DNA of 64,000 nt from Bacteroidetes bacterium UBA5697 (GCA_002420145.1 DIHL01000005.1:1-64000), one strand, 5' to 3'. Shown: positions 1 through 8,947, counted from the stretch's first letter. Notes: a model not told the origin generated them from the letters alone. Program-made: numbers and translations.

Positions 1-80
1 GTAATAAATACACCAATGGCAATATAGCCTATTAGTGAACTTAAAAAACTTCGTATTTCTTTAATTAATAAGGTAAACAT
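1..80 (-). CDS. gldF: Gliding motility ABC transporter permease GldF, 5' end only
   Basis: Only the first 26 codons lie in the window, read leftward from the ATG at 80. The peptide begins MFTLLIKEIRSFLSSLIGY and runs into a hydrophobic segment. This matches the usual N-terminus of GldF, the membrane subunit of the GldFG ABC transporter linked to gliding in Bacteroidota. The call rests on a short stretch and on the presence of gldC elsewhere in the window. Another ABC-2 permease is possible. Confidence 0.6.
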   Translation of the reverse strand, partial: MFTLLIKEIRSFLSSLIGYIAIGVFI

Positions 81-172
81 ACAGAACTCAAAAATAGCAA
101 TAGATTTTAAAATATACTATTATCTTGTATTATCTCGATTTTTTTTAATGTATTTTAGCATTTTATTACAGA

Positions 173-805
173 ATGAAGAATATAGCCCATTTCATATCGT
201 ATGTGTTTCATCCATTATTAATGGCTACTTATGGTTGTTTAATTGTGTTTTTTGGATTAACTAATTCTATTTATTTTGTATTTACTCCATTAAAATTAAA
301 GATAGTTTTAACCTTAACTGTTTTTGCATTTACTTTTTTGTTACCAACCTTAAATTTATTGATTTTATATAAATTAAATTATGTGTCTTCCCTAAAAATT
401 GAGAATCGTAAAGAACGCACATTCCCTTTAATTATGACCTCTTTATGTTATTTTGGATTATTTTACATGATATATGATTTTAATATTTGGCCAGCAATTA
501 AGTTATTTATTTTTGGCGCAGGGTTCTGTATTTTATCAGCCGCTATTATTAGTTTATGGTGGCAAATTAGCGCACATATGATTGGAGTTGGTGGTTTAAT
601 AGGCGCTTTATTTGCTATTAGTTACTTTATGCCAATTCCTATTTTTACAGCACTATCCGTTTGTTTAATTTTAGCAGGTTTTATTGGTTTTGCTCGTTTG
701 CAATTAAATGCACATACGCCTAATCAAGTGTATGCTGGTTTTGCTTTTGGATGTTTAGTGCAGTTTTCTTTATTTTTTATAGCGCAAAGTCTTACCTTTG
801 TTTAG
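173..805 (+). CDS. PAP2-like integral membrane protein
   Basis: A 210-residue protein with about six hydrophobic segments. Near residues 75-85 it has a basic NRKERTFP stretch, near 134 SAHMIGVGG, and near 175 RLQLNAHTPNQVYAG. The order of R, SxH-G and R(5)H resembles the three motifs of PAP2 phosphatases (KxxxxxxRP, PSGH, SRxxxxxHxxxD), but the motifs are incomplete: SAH replaces SGH and the last Asp is an Asn. It is either a divergent lipid phosphatase or a catalytically altered relative. It is divergent from gldF and 13 bp upstream of the epimerase gene. Confidence 0.6.
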   Translation: MKNIAHFISYVFHPLLMATYGCLIVFFGLTNSIYFVFTPLKLKIVLTLTVFAFTFLLPTLNLLILYKLNYVSSLKIENRKERTFPLIMTSLCYFGLFYMIYDFNIWPAIKLFIFGAGFCILSAAIISLWWQISAHMIGVGGLIGALFAISYFMPIPIFTALSVCLILAGFIGFARLQLNAHTPNQVYAGFAFGCLVQFSLFFIAQSLTFV

Positions 806-818
806 ATTTTAAACATTC

Positions 819-1835
819 ATGAATTTAATAACAGGAGCAACAGGATTAGTAGGAGCGCACGTAGCTTTAGCCCTTTTACAGCAAAATAAATCAGTTGTGG
901 CTATTAAACGACAAGGGAGTGATATTTTAAAAACTAAAAAACTGTTTTCTTATTACACTTCAGGTGCTGATATTTTATTTAATAAAATAAAATGGATAGA
1001 TGGCGATGTGTGTGATATTTATTCTTTGTTGGAAGCTTTGGAGGGAATAGAAACTGTTTATCATTGCGCAGGATTTGTATCGTTTAATTCAAAAGATAAT
1101 AAACAAATGCATCGCATTAATGCTGAAGGAACTGCTAATTTGGTAAATGCTTGTTTGGAAAAAAACATCAAAGCATTATGTCATGTAAGTTCTATTGCTA
1201 CGTTACAAAATCCAGATATTACTAAAAATATTGATGAATCTGTTTATTGGAAATCATCTCCAAGCGCCAGTGATTATGCAATTAGTAAATACAATGGCGA
1301 ACGTGAAGTTTGGCGAGGAACCGAAGAAGGATTGAATGCGGTGATTGTAAATCCTGGAATTATTTTAGGGCCTGGTTTTTGGCACCAAAGCTCTGGTAAA
1401 TTAATCGAAACATGTTATCACGGGAATCCTTTTTATACTAATGGTTCAAGTGCTACTATTGACGCAAAAGATGTAGCGGATTGCATGATTCAATTAACTG
1501 AAAAAAAAGAATTCAGTAAACGATTTGTGTTGATTGAAAATAATTATTCTTTCAAAGAAATTCTATTAAAAGTGCATAAAGCCTTGGGTAAAAAAGAACC
1601 AAGTATTGAGGCAGGTAAGGTGTTGTTGACAATAGGAAAATGGATAGATAAAATAAAAGCTTTCATTACGAGCAAAGAGCAATTAATTACAAAAGAAACG
1701 ATTAATGCTTGTTTAGATAATAACTCATATAATAATAAAAGGGTCAAAGAAACGCTCAGTTATCAATTTATTCCTTTGCAAAACACGGTTCAGTTTGCTT
1801 GCGATGCTTACCTTAATGATATAAAAAATAAATAA
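819..1835 (+). CDS. NAD-dependent epimerase/dehydratase (extended SDR)
   Basis: The 338-residue protein opens with the Rossmann motif TGATGLVGAHV (residues 5-15). The catalytic YAISK (YxxxK) lies near residue 153, preceded by a serine-rich HVSSIATL strand. Length and motif order fit the extended short-chain dehydrogenases that act on nucleotide sugars or on dihydroflavonol-like substrates. The substrate cannot be read from the sequence. It is followed after 1 bp by the CapA-like gene, so the two are probably cotranscribed. Confidence 0.8.
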   Translation: MNLITGATGLVGAHVALALLQQNKSVVAIKRQGSDILKTKKLFSYYTSGADILFNKIKWIDGDVCDIYSLLEALEGIETVYHCAGFVSFNSKDNKQMHRINAEGTANLVNACLEKNIKALCHVSSIATLQNPDITKNIDESVYWKSSPSASDYAISKYNGEREVWRGTEEGLNAVIVNPGIILGPGFWHQSSGKLIETCYHGNPFYTNGSSATIDAKDVADCMIQLTEKKEFSKRFVLIENNYSFKEILLKVHKALGKKEPSIEAGKVLLTIGKWIDKIKAFITSKEQLITKETINACLDNNSYNNKRVKETLSYQFIPLQNTVQFACDAYLNDIKNK

Positions 1836-1836
1836 A

Positions 1837-3063
1837 ATGCTAAAATATTTTTACATTTTTATTGCGTTGGTTGTTACTGCATTTTTGCTTAGCACATGTA
1901 AAACTACTGAAAAGACAGTTGTTAAAGAAGAGCTAAGTACAGAAGTTGTAGAAACAGTTAAAGAATATCATGAGCCTGCAACAATAACTTATTTACCACC
2001 TCCTGCCGATTCTATTTCTGAAATATCAATCAATTTGGTGGGCGATTTGATGTGCCATTTGCCACAAACTAATAATGCTAAATTGAGTAATGGAGAGTAT
2101 GATTTTAATCCAAGTTTTGAATACATAAAACCATATTTACAAGATGCTGACATAACGATAGGCAATCTTGAAACTACCTTTGCAGGCACCGTTCAGCCTT
2201 ATGCTGGATATCCAGCATTTAATAGTCCTGATGCATATTGCACAGCTTTGAAAAATGCAGGTTTTGATTTTTTAGTAACAGCTAATAATCATAGCATGGA
2301 TACTAGAGAAGCTGGTTTATTGAGAACAATTGAGGTGATAAAAAAACATGGTTTAGGTTATGCAGGAACGTATTTAAATCAACAAGATCACGACTCTATT
2401 AGAATCGTAAATATTAAAGGAGTGAAGTTGGGAATTTTGAATTATACGTATGGAACTAATGGCGCTTATCCAAGTTCTGATCATACATATATGCTGAATG
2501 TAATTGATTCTGCCGGTATCATTGGTGCTGTGAAAGCAGCTAAAACAAAAGGAGCTGATATTGTTTTGGTGTTTTATCATATGGGTGTAGAAAATGTGAC
2601 AGAGCCTACTCAAGCTCAAAAAGATGCTGTTAGGTTTGCATTAGAAGCAGGTGCTTCCTTAGTAATTGGAGCCCATCCGCACATGATTGGCCCCACCCAA
2701 AAAGTGTACTCAAAAGCTATTAACGATACAGCCTTTGTAGCTTATAGTTTAGGTAATTTTTTATCTAATCAATATTGGAGATATACAGATGCTGGAGTTA
2801 TTTTAAAATTGATTATTCAAAAAAATTACACAAAAAAAACATGTTCGTTCAAGAGTGCTAATTATCTTCCAACTTGGGTTTATAGGGGAGATGGAGCTAA
2901 AAAAATGCATATTTTACTCCCTGCACAATGGGCAACAGATTCCACTAAATTGCCCGATTTTTTGAACACATCTCATCATCAAAAAATGCTGGAAGCCTTT
3001 AATGACACGAAACAGATATTAACGAAGTATAATACTGATTTAAAACTGAATTCCGTAAAATGA
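1837..3063 (+). CDS. CapA family lipoprotein (metallophosphatase fold)
   Basis: A 408-residue protein. Residues 1-21 form a lipoprotein signal with the lipobox LSTC, so it should be membrane-anchored in the envelope. The mature part carries the CapA/PGA_cap signatures in order: NLVGDLMCH, GNLETTFAG, TANNHSMD, GAHPHMIGPTQ and YSLGNF. CapA was named for poly-gamma-glutamate capsule synthesis, but most Bacteroidota homologues have no capB/capC partners, and none is seen here. The role is therefore left as an envelope metallohydrolase of unknown substrate. Confidence 0.85.
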   Translation: MLKYFYIFIALVVTAFLLSTCKTTEKTVVKEELSTEVVETVKEYHEPATITYLPPPADSISEISINLVGDLMCHLPQTNNAKLSNGEYDFNPSFEYIKPYLQDADITIGNLETTFAGTVQPYAGYPAFNSPDAYCTALKNAGFDFLVTANNHSMDTREAGLLRTIEVIKKHGLGYAGTYLNQQDHDSIRIVNIKGVKLGILNYTYGTNGAYPSSDHTYMLNVIDSAGIIGAVKAAKTKGADIVLVFYHMGVENVTEPTQAQKDAVRFALEAGASLVIGAHPHMIGPTQKVYSKAINDTAFVAYSLGNFLSNQYWRYTDAGVILKLIIQKNYTKKTCSFKSANYLPTWVYRGDGAKKMHILLPAQWATDSTKLPDFLNTSHHQKMLEAFNDTKQILTKYNTDLKLNSVK

Positions 3064-3102
3064 TTGAAATTTTAACATTTTTAAAAAAAATCGCAAAAAA
3101 GT

Positions 3103-3132
3103 TTTGTGTAATAATAGAAAACTGTATCTTAG
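3103..3132 (+). promoter_or_regulatory. Bacteroidota-type promoter for the deoxynucleoside kinase gene
   Basis: TTTG at 3103-3106 and TATCTTAG at 3125-3132 are separated by 18 bases. This matches the Bacteroidota -33 TTTG / -7 TAnnTTTG pattern with one deviation. It lies 37 bases before the ATG at 3170. Seen by eye only. Confidence 0.45.
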
Positions 3133-3169
3133 TATATTATAAACCGAAGATATTTTAGAAAGAGATTTT

Positions 3170-3787
3170 ATGCATATAGCAATTGCCGGTAATATCGGTT
3201 CAGGAAAAACAACATTAACGTCACTATTAGCAAAGCATTATAAATGGACTCCGCATTATGAAGATGCAGATGATAATCCATATTTGAATGATTTTTACGA
3301 TGATATGCAGCGTTGGTCATTCAATTTGCAGGTATATTTCTTAAATTCTCGTTTCGGTCAAGTTCAAGAAATTAGAAAAGGCAAACAAAAAGTAGTTCAA
3401 GACAGAACTATTTATGAAGATGCATACATTTTTGCACCAAATTTGCATGCAATGGGTTTAATGACAACCCGCGACTACGAAAACTATTTCACTTTATTTA
3501 AATTAATGGATAGTTTAGTAAAAGCACCAGATTTAATTATTTATTTAAGAGCTTCAGTTCCAACTTTAGTAAAACAAATACAAAAACGTGGTAGAGATTA
3601 CGAAAACTCAATACGTTTAGATTATTTAAAAAGACTAAATGAAAGATATGAGGCTTGGATTACAACATATGAAGGTGGTAAATTGTTAATTGTTGATATT
3701 GATGAGATTAATTTTTCTGAAAGTAAAGAAGATTTGGGAAAAGTAATCAGAATGATTGATGCAGAAGTAAATGGACTTTTTAAATAA
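3170..3787 (+). CDS. Deoxynucleoside kinase
   Basis: This 205-residue protein has a P-loop GNIGSGKT at residues 7-14, the QDRTIYEDA segment (DRS/DRT-type substrate motif) near residue 84, and a lid region RGRDYE near residue 142. These define the dNK/dGK/dAK family, which phosphorylates deoxynucleosides for dNTP salvage in the cytoplasm. Family members of this size in Bacteroidota are often deoxyadenosine or deoxyguanosine kinases. The base specificity cannot be settled here. A SiaB-like gene follows after 6 bp. Confidence 0.88.
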   Translation: MHIAIAGNIGSGKTTLTSLLAKHYKWTPHYEDADDNPYLNDFYDDMQRWSFNLQVYFLNSRFGQVQEIRKGKQKVVQDRTIYEDAYIFAPNLHAMGLMTTRDYENYFTLFKLMDSLVKAPDLIIYLRASVPTLVKQIQKRGRDYENSIRLDYLKRLNERYEAWITTYEGGKLLIVDIDEINFSESKEDLGKVIRMIDAEVNGLFK

Positions 3788-3793
3788 CATATA

Positions 3794-4369
3794 TTGAGCG
3801 AACACACACATAGCGAAAAAGAGTTTGTTAAGGAGCAGTACGAGCACATGCTTACTGAACACCAGCAAAACGAAACCGTTTTGGTTTCTCACTATGGAGA
3901 ATTGTCTCAAAGTGTCATCTCTAATTTAGAAGGTAATGTTGAAGAAAAAATTACGTCTTTAGATATTGCAAAAGGTCCAATCAAAAAGATTTTCTTTATT
4001 AGTGTTGAGACCTTACAAAACATGTTATTGCATGGTCAAAAAAATAAAGAAGGCGAACAACATAACTTTTTTATCTTAGTTAAGAATGGTGCTAACTTAA
4101 AAGTAATCTCTTCTAATTTAGTTGCTAATTCATCAATTCCTGCTCTTGAAAAACAAATTAATACAATTAACTCTTTTGATGATGAAAAAGCGTTAAAGGC
4201 TTATTATTTAGAACATTTAGAAAATAATACGATGAGTGATAAAGGTGGAGCAGGTTTAGGCTTTATTACTATTGGTATGAAGAGCGGAAATAAATTAAAA
4301 GTTGATTTCAAAAAAATCAATGATGATTTCTCTTTATTTACATTAACATCTTCTGTTAATTTAAGCTAG
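3794..4369 (+). CDS. SiaB-like / DUF6272 family protein
   Basis: The 191-residue protein most likely starts at TTG 3794. The next in-frame ATG (3848) would remove 18 residues. The body (EEKITSLDI, KKIFFISVETLQNMLLHG, HNFFILV, GAGLGFITIGMKS) resembles the SiaB-type kinases, which share a GHKL-like fold and act opposite PP2C phosphatases in partner-switching systems. A PAS-SpoIIE phosphatase is encoded 4.6 kb away but not next to it. The end overlaps the convergent amidohydrolase gene by 9 bp. The family call is from recognition, without a search. Confidence 0.6.
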   Translation: MSEHTHSEKEFVKEQYEHMLTEHQQNETVLVSHYGELSQSVISNLEGNVEEKITSLDIAKGPIKKIFFISVETLQNMLLHGQKNKEGEQHNFFILVKNGANLKVISSNLVANSSIPALEKQINTINSFDDEKALKAYYLEHLENNTMSDKGGAGLGFITIGMKSGNKLKVDFKKINDDFSLFTLTSSVNLS

Positions 4370-5521
4370 TTTTTTTACTGAATAATTTCCTGTTTTTCCT
4401 TCTATTAAATTAATCCCACACTCTTTATTTTTCTCCAATAATCCAAATTGGTTTTCAATTCCTAAAAATTTTGCACCATTGCATGTGGCTGCATTTAATA
4501 ATAGTTCTAATGAATTATTTGGTTGATGTTTTAAGATAGTATTAATTTCATCGATGATAGAGAGATTGGAGTTACTAGCTAAACTATCGGTGCCAATTGT
4601 TAGAGTGCAGCCACTAGAATTTAATAAATTAATATCTGGCAAGGCATTTTCGATATATAAATTAGCATTAGGGCAGAGGCACCAATATAATTGTTGATGA
4701 ACATTTTTTGCAATTTCAATATCCTCTTTACTGCTAAATGTGTTATGAACTAATAAGGTATTTACTTTTTGATTTAAGGAAGAAATGATAGTTTGTAGAC
4801 TGCTTGTTCCAGTTGCTTTAAAATAATCAATCGAAATTTTTATAGTTTCATATAATCTTAAATAATCGCCAGTTTTTGAATTAAAAAACTCATTCTCAGT
4901 CTTACTTTCTTGATTATGAATACTTGTAGGTTTGTTTAATTGAAAGCAATCATCTGTTATTTTTTTTATTAATTCTAACGAAGCACTGTAAGGAGCATGA
5001 GGAGCTAGAGATGCTGATAATTGCACTTTGGTATATTCTGATAGTAATTGTTTTCCAGTATCAAAAACTAAATTCGCACGCTCAGGATTTAAGGCGATGA
5101 GTTCTACAAAGGTGTGATAATATAAATTAGACTCTTTTTTTATTTTAATAGACTCATTGGTATTACTAATGTCCCCAACAGCCACAATGCCTTGTGTTTG
5201 CATTTCTTTGTCAGCTAAACGCATGGCTTCTTGTTGTAATTCTGCCGAAAATTCATTTCGATGTTTTATTACAGCTAATCCAAAATCAATAATGCCTGTT
5301 TGTTGTTTGATAAGGTTTTTTAAATGACTTAGTTCTAAATGACAATGAGTGTTTATGAATCCAGGACAGATTATGCCTTCAAAATGCTCTATATTGCTAA
5401 ACTCAACGTTTTCTTTGGTCGTAATATCTTCTATAAGTCCGCTATCACTTACTACTAATACAGTATTAGTCGGTAAATACTCTTTTCCTGAAAAAATCTG
5501 ATTGGCACTTATAAAACGCAT
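4361..5521 (-). CDS. Amidohydrolase (chlorohydrolase / SAH deaminase-like)
   Basis: The chosen start (MRFISANQIF, ATG at 5521) gives 386 residues. An alternative is ATG 5545. Starts further upstream would run into divergent rlmN. Metal-dependent amidohydrolase motifs appear in order: FINTHCHLE (HxH) near residue 55, APHAPYS, HNQESKTE, and GTDSLASNS for the catalytic Asp near the C-terminus. These fit the cytosine-deaminase/SsnA-like branch that deaminates or dechlorinates heterocycles. The substrate is unknown. The gene is convergent with the SiaB-like gene. Confidence 0.8.
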   Translation of the reverse strand: MRFISANQIFSGKEYLPTNTVLVVSDSGLIEDITTKENVEFSNIEHFEGIICPGFINTHCHLELSHLKNLIKQQTGIIDFGLAVIKHRNEFSAELQQEAMRLADKEMQTQGIVAVGDISNTNESIKIKKESNLYYHTFVELIALNPERANLVFDTGKQLLSEYTKVQLSASLAPHAPYSASLELIKKITDDCFQLNKPTSIHNQESKTENEFFNSKTGDYLRLYETIKISIDYFKATGTSSLQTIISSLNQKVNTLLVHNTFSSKEDIEIAKNVHQQLYWCLCPNANLYIENALPDINLLNSSGCTLTIGTDSLASNSNLSIIDEINTILKHQPNNSLELLLNAATCNGAKFLGIENQFGLLEKNKECGINLIEGKTGNYSVKKLA

Positions 5522-5578
5522 ATCCAAATTTAAGAACTTATTCATCGAAAATGATGTGTCTTTTTCAGTATTTATAGA

Positions 5579-5586
5579 TAACTTTG
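5579..5586 (+). promoter_or_regulatory. -7 element upstream of rlmN
   Basis: TAACTTTG is a perfect TAnnTTTG Bacteroidota -7 box ending 9 bases before the rlmN ATG. No good -33 TTTG is present at the expected distance. If the box is used, the 5' untranslated leader would be only a few bases long. Confidence 0.35.
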
Positions 5587-5595
5587 TAAAATAAC

Positions 5596-6657
5596 ATGTC
5601 AACAAAAAAAGATATAAGAGCATTAAGCGAAGCACAAATTGTAGAAGTCCTAAAAGAAAAAGGAGAACCTAAGTTTCGTGCGAAACAAATTTATGAGTGG
5701 CTTTGGAAAAAAACAGCTCATAATTTTGATGATATGTCTAATTTATCGAAACCATTGAGAGATTGGTTAAAGGAAACCTTTACCATTAATGCAGTTGAGA
5801 TAAGTGATATGCAAGTGAGTAGCGACAAAACCATTAAGTGTGCTATGAAATTATCGGATGGTAATGTTGTAGAAGGTGTATTAATTCCTACTAAAACTCG
5901 TATGACGGCTTGTATATCATCACAAGTAGGCTGTAGTTTAACTTGCAAGTTTTGTGCAACCGGTAAATTAAAACGTTTACGTAATTTGAATGCAGACGAA
6001 ATTTACGACCAGGTTGCTCTAGTAAAGAATTTAGCTGAAACAAAATACAATCAAACGCTTACTAATATCGTTTATATGGGCATGGGTGAGCCTTTATTGA
6101 ATTATGCAGAAATGATTCGTTCGGTTGATAGAATTACATCACCTGACGGATTAGGGATGAGTCCTTCGCGCATTACGGTTAGTACTGCTGGTATTGCTAA
6201 AATGATTATGAAGTTGGGCGATGATCAAGTGAAATTTAATTTAGCATTATCTTTACATGCGGCTAATGATGAGAAGCGAAATCACATTATGCCAATTAAT
6301 GAATCTAATTCATTAGATAATCTTGAAGAGGCTTTAAATTATTTTTATGAAAAAACAGGTTCTCGTGTAACGTTTGAGTACATCGTATTTAAAGATTTTA
6401 ATGATGGAATTCAGGATGCGAGAGAATTAGGTGATTTTTGTAAAAAGACGACAGCAAAAGTAAATATCATTGAATACAATCCAATTGATGATGGCGAATT
6501 TAAACAAACAACACCAGAGCGTTTAGAAGCATTTGTTCGTCATTTAGAAGGTAGGGGAGTGATTGTAAATGTTCGTAGAAGTAGAGGAAAGGACATTGAT
6601 GCAGCTTGTGGGCAATTAGTCAATAAAAATAAATCAACTGTTCAGGTGTTTAAATAA
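5596..6657 (+). CDS. rlmN: 23S rRNA / tRNA adenine-C2 methyltransferase RlmN
   Basis: The 353-residue radical-SAM enzyme carries the cluster motif CSLTCKFC (Cys113, Cys117, Cys120) and, near the end, the methyl-carrying cysteine in DAACGQL. It also has the GMGEPLLNY and LALSLHAANDEKR segments typical of RlmN. The enzyme makes m2A at 23S rRNA A2503 and in some tRNAs. Length agrees with the family. It leads an apparent operon with lepB (5 bp gap) and wbqC. Confidence 0.95.
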   Translation: MSTKKDIRALSEAQIVEVLKEKGEPKFRAKQIYEWLWKKTAHNFDDMSNLSKPLRDWLKETFTINAVEISDMQVSSDKTIKCAMKLSDGNVVEGVLIPTKTRMTACISSQVGCSLTCKFCATGKLKRLRNLNADEIYDQVALVKNLAETKYNQTLTNIVYMGMGEPLLNYAEMIRSVDRITSPDGLGMSPSRITVSTAGIAKMIMKLGDDQVKFNLALSLHAANDEKRNHIMPINESNSLDNLEEALNYFYEKTGSRVTFEYIVFKDFNDGIQDARELGDFCKKTTAKVNIIEYNPIDDGEFKQTTPERLEAFVRHLEGRGVIVNVRRSRGKDIDAACGQLVNKNKSTVQVFK

Positions 6658-6662
6658 AACAA

Positions 6663-7703
6663 ATGAAAAAGTATATACCAACCAAACAATCAATTGTCGA
6701 ATGGCTTAAAGCTATAGGTATTTCGTTTTTTTGCGTATTAATTATTCGTTCATTTTTCTTTGAAATTTCACCAGTTAGTTCTCCATCTATGGAAAAATCT
6801 TTACTGACAGGTGATTATATGTTTATTAATAAGTTGTCATATGGACCAAGATTATTAAAAACGGTATTTAGCATTCCATTTATTAATCAAAGTTACTATT
6901 CTGATATTGTATCATTACCATATATGCGTTTGTTTGGAACGCCTGATGTAGAAAGAAACGACGTGGTGGTGTTTAATTATCCTTTAGAAGATGAACATCC
7001 TGTTGATCATAGAACATATTTTGTTAAACGTTGTGTGGCTTTGCCAGGCGATAGTTTTAAAATAGTAGATGGATTAGTATATGTTAATAATAATCCAATT
7101 GATAATGAAGAAAATTTACAGTTTAATTATCATTTTAAATCCGACAAGCCTTTAGATTCTGTTTTTACAAAACAATATAATTTAACGGAGGGCGGTAAAA
7201 TTTCAGACAATAATGATTATTCTTTCACTTTAACTAAGGCGCTTTTTGATACATTAAAAAGTAAAGTTTATATCACTGAAATTGAAAGAAATCATGAGAA
7301 GAATGGTATGTGGGATGAATTTGTATTTCCTTTTAATGATCATTATAAATGGAATGTAGATAATTATGGTTCTTTGAAAATTCCTGCTAAAGGCGATACT
7401 GTAAAATTGGATTCTTTAAACTTATGTGTTTTTGAACGTATTATTACTGCTTATGAAGGAAATACACTTGAATTAAAAAGCGACAGTATCTTTATTAATG
7501 GTGAATACAAAATAACATATGTTATAAAACAGAACTATTATTTTATGATGGGTGATAATCGCCATAACTCTCAAGATAGTCGCCATTGGGGTTTTGTGCC
7601 AGAAGATCATATTATTGGTAAAGCAACTCGTATCATGTTTTCTAATGATAAGATGTATAATACAGGTATTCGTTGGGGTAGAGTCTTTCAATCCATCAAA
7701 TAA
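6663..7703 (+). CDS. lepB: Signal peptidase I
   Basis: 346 residues. A single N-terminal membrane helix (about residues 17-33) is followed by the nucleophile box SSPSM (Ser42). The general-base Lys122 sits in FVKRCVALPGD. The box E sequence MGDNRHNSQDSRHWG is near residue 300. A long segment with extra strands lies between the catalytic dyad and box E, as in other Bacteroidota SPases. It cleaves signal peptides on the periplasmic face of the inner membrane. It is 5 bp after rlmN and 1 bp before the WbqC gene. Confidence 0.95.
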   Translation: MKKYIPTKQSIVEWLKAIGISFFCVLIIRSFFFEISPVSSPSMEKSLLTGDYMFINKLSYGPRLLKTVFSIPFINQSYYSDIVSLPYMRLFGTPDVERNDVVVFNYPLEDEHPVDHRTYFVKRCVALPGDSFKIVDGLVYVNNNPIDNEENLQFNYHFKSDKPLDSVFTKQYNLTEGGKISDNNDYSFTLTKALFDTLKSKVYITEIERNHEKNGMWDEFVFPFNDHYKWNVDNYGSLKIPAKGDTVKLDSLNLCVFERIITAYEGNTLELKSDSIFINGEYKITYVIKQNYYFMMGDNRHNSQDSRHWGFVPEDHIIGKATRIMFSNDKMYNTGIRWGRVFQSIK

Positions 7704-7704
7704 A

Positions 7705-8301
7705 ATGAATACTGTTTTATTATCTACAGCTTACTTACCTAATATCACTTACTTGTCTCAAGTATTGAATCATGATGTGATTCTTATTGAAAAACATGAA
7801 CACTTTGTAAAACAAACCTACCGTAATCGTTGTGAAATATTAACGAGTAATGGAAAGCTAAGTTTGAGTATTCCTTTAGTTAAGCAGGCGGATAAAGAAT
7901 TGATTTCTGATAAAAAAATATCTTATGCCGAAGATTGGCAAAAGCAACATTGGCGAGCTATAACTAGCGCATATAAAAACTCTCCTTATTTCGAATTTTT
8001 TGAAGATGAGTTCAAGCCCTTTTACGAAAATAAGTATGAGTTATTATTAGATTATAATACCCAATTACTTCAAAAAATACTTCATATCTTAAGAGTTAAA
8101 AAACAAATTGAATTTACAAATCAGTTTGATATGAGTCCTGTTAATTCTCTTGATTTAAGAGCTCTTTCAGACTTAAATAATTCTGAAAATGTAAATTTAA
8201 AACCATACTATCAAGTGTTTGCTGATAAGCAAGGCTTTACTCCAAACTTAAGCTGTTTAGATGCTTTATTCAATGTTGGGTTAGAAACAAAGTATTTGTA
8301 G
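7705..8301 (+). CDS. WbqC family protein
   Basis: Starting at the ATG at 7705, just after the lepB stop, gives 198 residues. The open frame extends upstream into lepB, but that part is an out-of-frame reading of lepB. The N-terminus LLSTAYLPNITYL and the WQKQHWRAITSAYKNSPYF segment are characteristic of the WbqC family, which is often found near surface-polysaccharide or signal-peptidase genes. The biochemical role is unknown. Position implies cotranscription with rlmN and lepB. Confidence 0.85.
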   Translation: MNTVLLSTAYLPNITYLSQVLNHDVILIEKHEHFVKQTYRNRCEILTSNGKLSLSIPLVKQADKELISDKKISYAEDWQKQHWRAITSAYKNSPYFEFFEDEFKPFYENKYELLLDYNTQLLQKILHILRVKKQIEFTNQFDMSPVNSLDLRALSDLNNSENVNLKPYYQVFADKQGFTPNLSCLDALFNVGLETKYL

Positions 8302-8320
8302 GAGTATTTTTATTTCAATT

Positions 8321-8396
8321 GTCTAACAGTTACTCAGGTTGCTTCGATTGTTTTTGCAAAAGTTGTATACCCAAGGAGACTTGGTTATGTTAGTGC
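8321..8396 (-). repeat. Possible solitary attC-like site
   Basis: This 76-bp stretch starts (+ strand) with GTCTAACAG and GGTTGCTTCG and ends with GGTTATGTTAGTGC. TAAC/GTTA ends, a TTTTGCAAAA core and the GGTTTGCTTCG-like arm resemble the cassette repeats at 38.8-42.9 kb, especially the copy at 42729-42898. It lies 52 bp beyond the stop of the minus-strand 101-residue gene. No matching core (GCACTAAC on +) is seen upstream of that gene, so a full cassette is not supported. Confidence 0.3.
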
Positions 8397-8448
8397 TTTT
8401 AGTCAATATTTATGTGCAAACAGCTAACGTGTCTGCATACATAGTTAA

Positions 8449-8754
8449 CTAAATACTGGTGTCTGTTTGAATTATATTAACAGAAAAACTCCCTTGATTT
8501 GTCGGATAGTTAGTGAACCAAATGTTAACTAAGTTTGTTAGAGGTATAGGTTTATGGTCCTCGTCTTCTGATAGTATAATTATTTCACCTATTGTTTTGT
8601 CTCCCAACTGTTTTATTTCAGATTTTTCAACCTTTAGTTTTTCTGTCCAAGCAACTATAGCCTTGTCCACATTTATTGCTTGAACTTGAGTGCAATATGT
8701 ACCGCCTCTAAATTCAACTACAAAAGTATATGTCAAAAGTGTTGATGTTGTCAT
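8449..8754 (-). CDS. Hypothetical protein, 101 aa
   Basis: A small soluble protein beginning MTTSTLLTYTFVVEFRGGTY, with no signal peptide or membrane segment. I do not recognise a function. It stands alone between convergent wbqC and the phosphatase gene, and an attC-like stretch follows it at 8396-8321. It could be a relic cassette gene. Support for coding comes from the intact frame and ordinary codon use. Confidence 0.6.
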   Translation of the reverse strand: MTTSTLLTYTFVVEFRGGTYCTQVQAINVDKAIVAWTEKLKVEKSEIKQLGDKTIGEIIILSEDEDHKPIPLTNLVNIWFTNYPTNQGSFSVNIIQTDTSI

Positions 8755-8910
8755 TATGTGTTCTTTTGTAATTGCGTCTACAATTATTATTCCTAATTAA
8801 TCGATAAGTATTATTTATACAATTTTAAATAATTACAAAAGATAATAAACGTTTTTTAGTCTCTTCTAACAAATATAATTAAAATTTTCTCCTTTTTTGT
8901 TTTCAAATAA

Positions 8911-8941
8911 CACCTTTCAGGTTTCAAAAACCTGAAAGGTG
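8911..8941 (-). terminator. Perfect 14-bp palindrome, likely terminator of the PAS-SpoIIE gene
   Basis: The arm CACCTTTCAGGTTT (8911-8924) pairs perfectly with 8928-8941 around a 3-base loop. It begins 7 bp beyond the stop of the minus-strand phosphatase gene and is followed on that strand by a T-rich stretch. The same palindrome type is a recurrent intergenic element in Bacteroidota genomes, so it may be a REP-like repeat serving as a terminator. Confidence 0.6.
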
Positions 8942-8947
8942 CTTGTT

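Noticed and set aside
5522..5635. Upstream start for the amidohydrolase
   Set aside because: It would overlap divergent rlmN and adds a hydrophobic stretch not expected in a cytosolic amidohydrolase. ATG 5521 or 5545 fits better.
7552..7704. Upstream extension of the WbqC frame
   Set aside because: It lies wholly within lepB in another frame. The WbqC homology starts at 7705.
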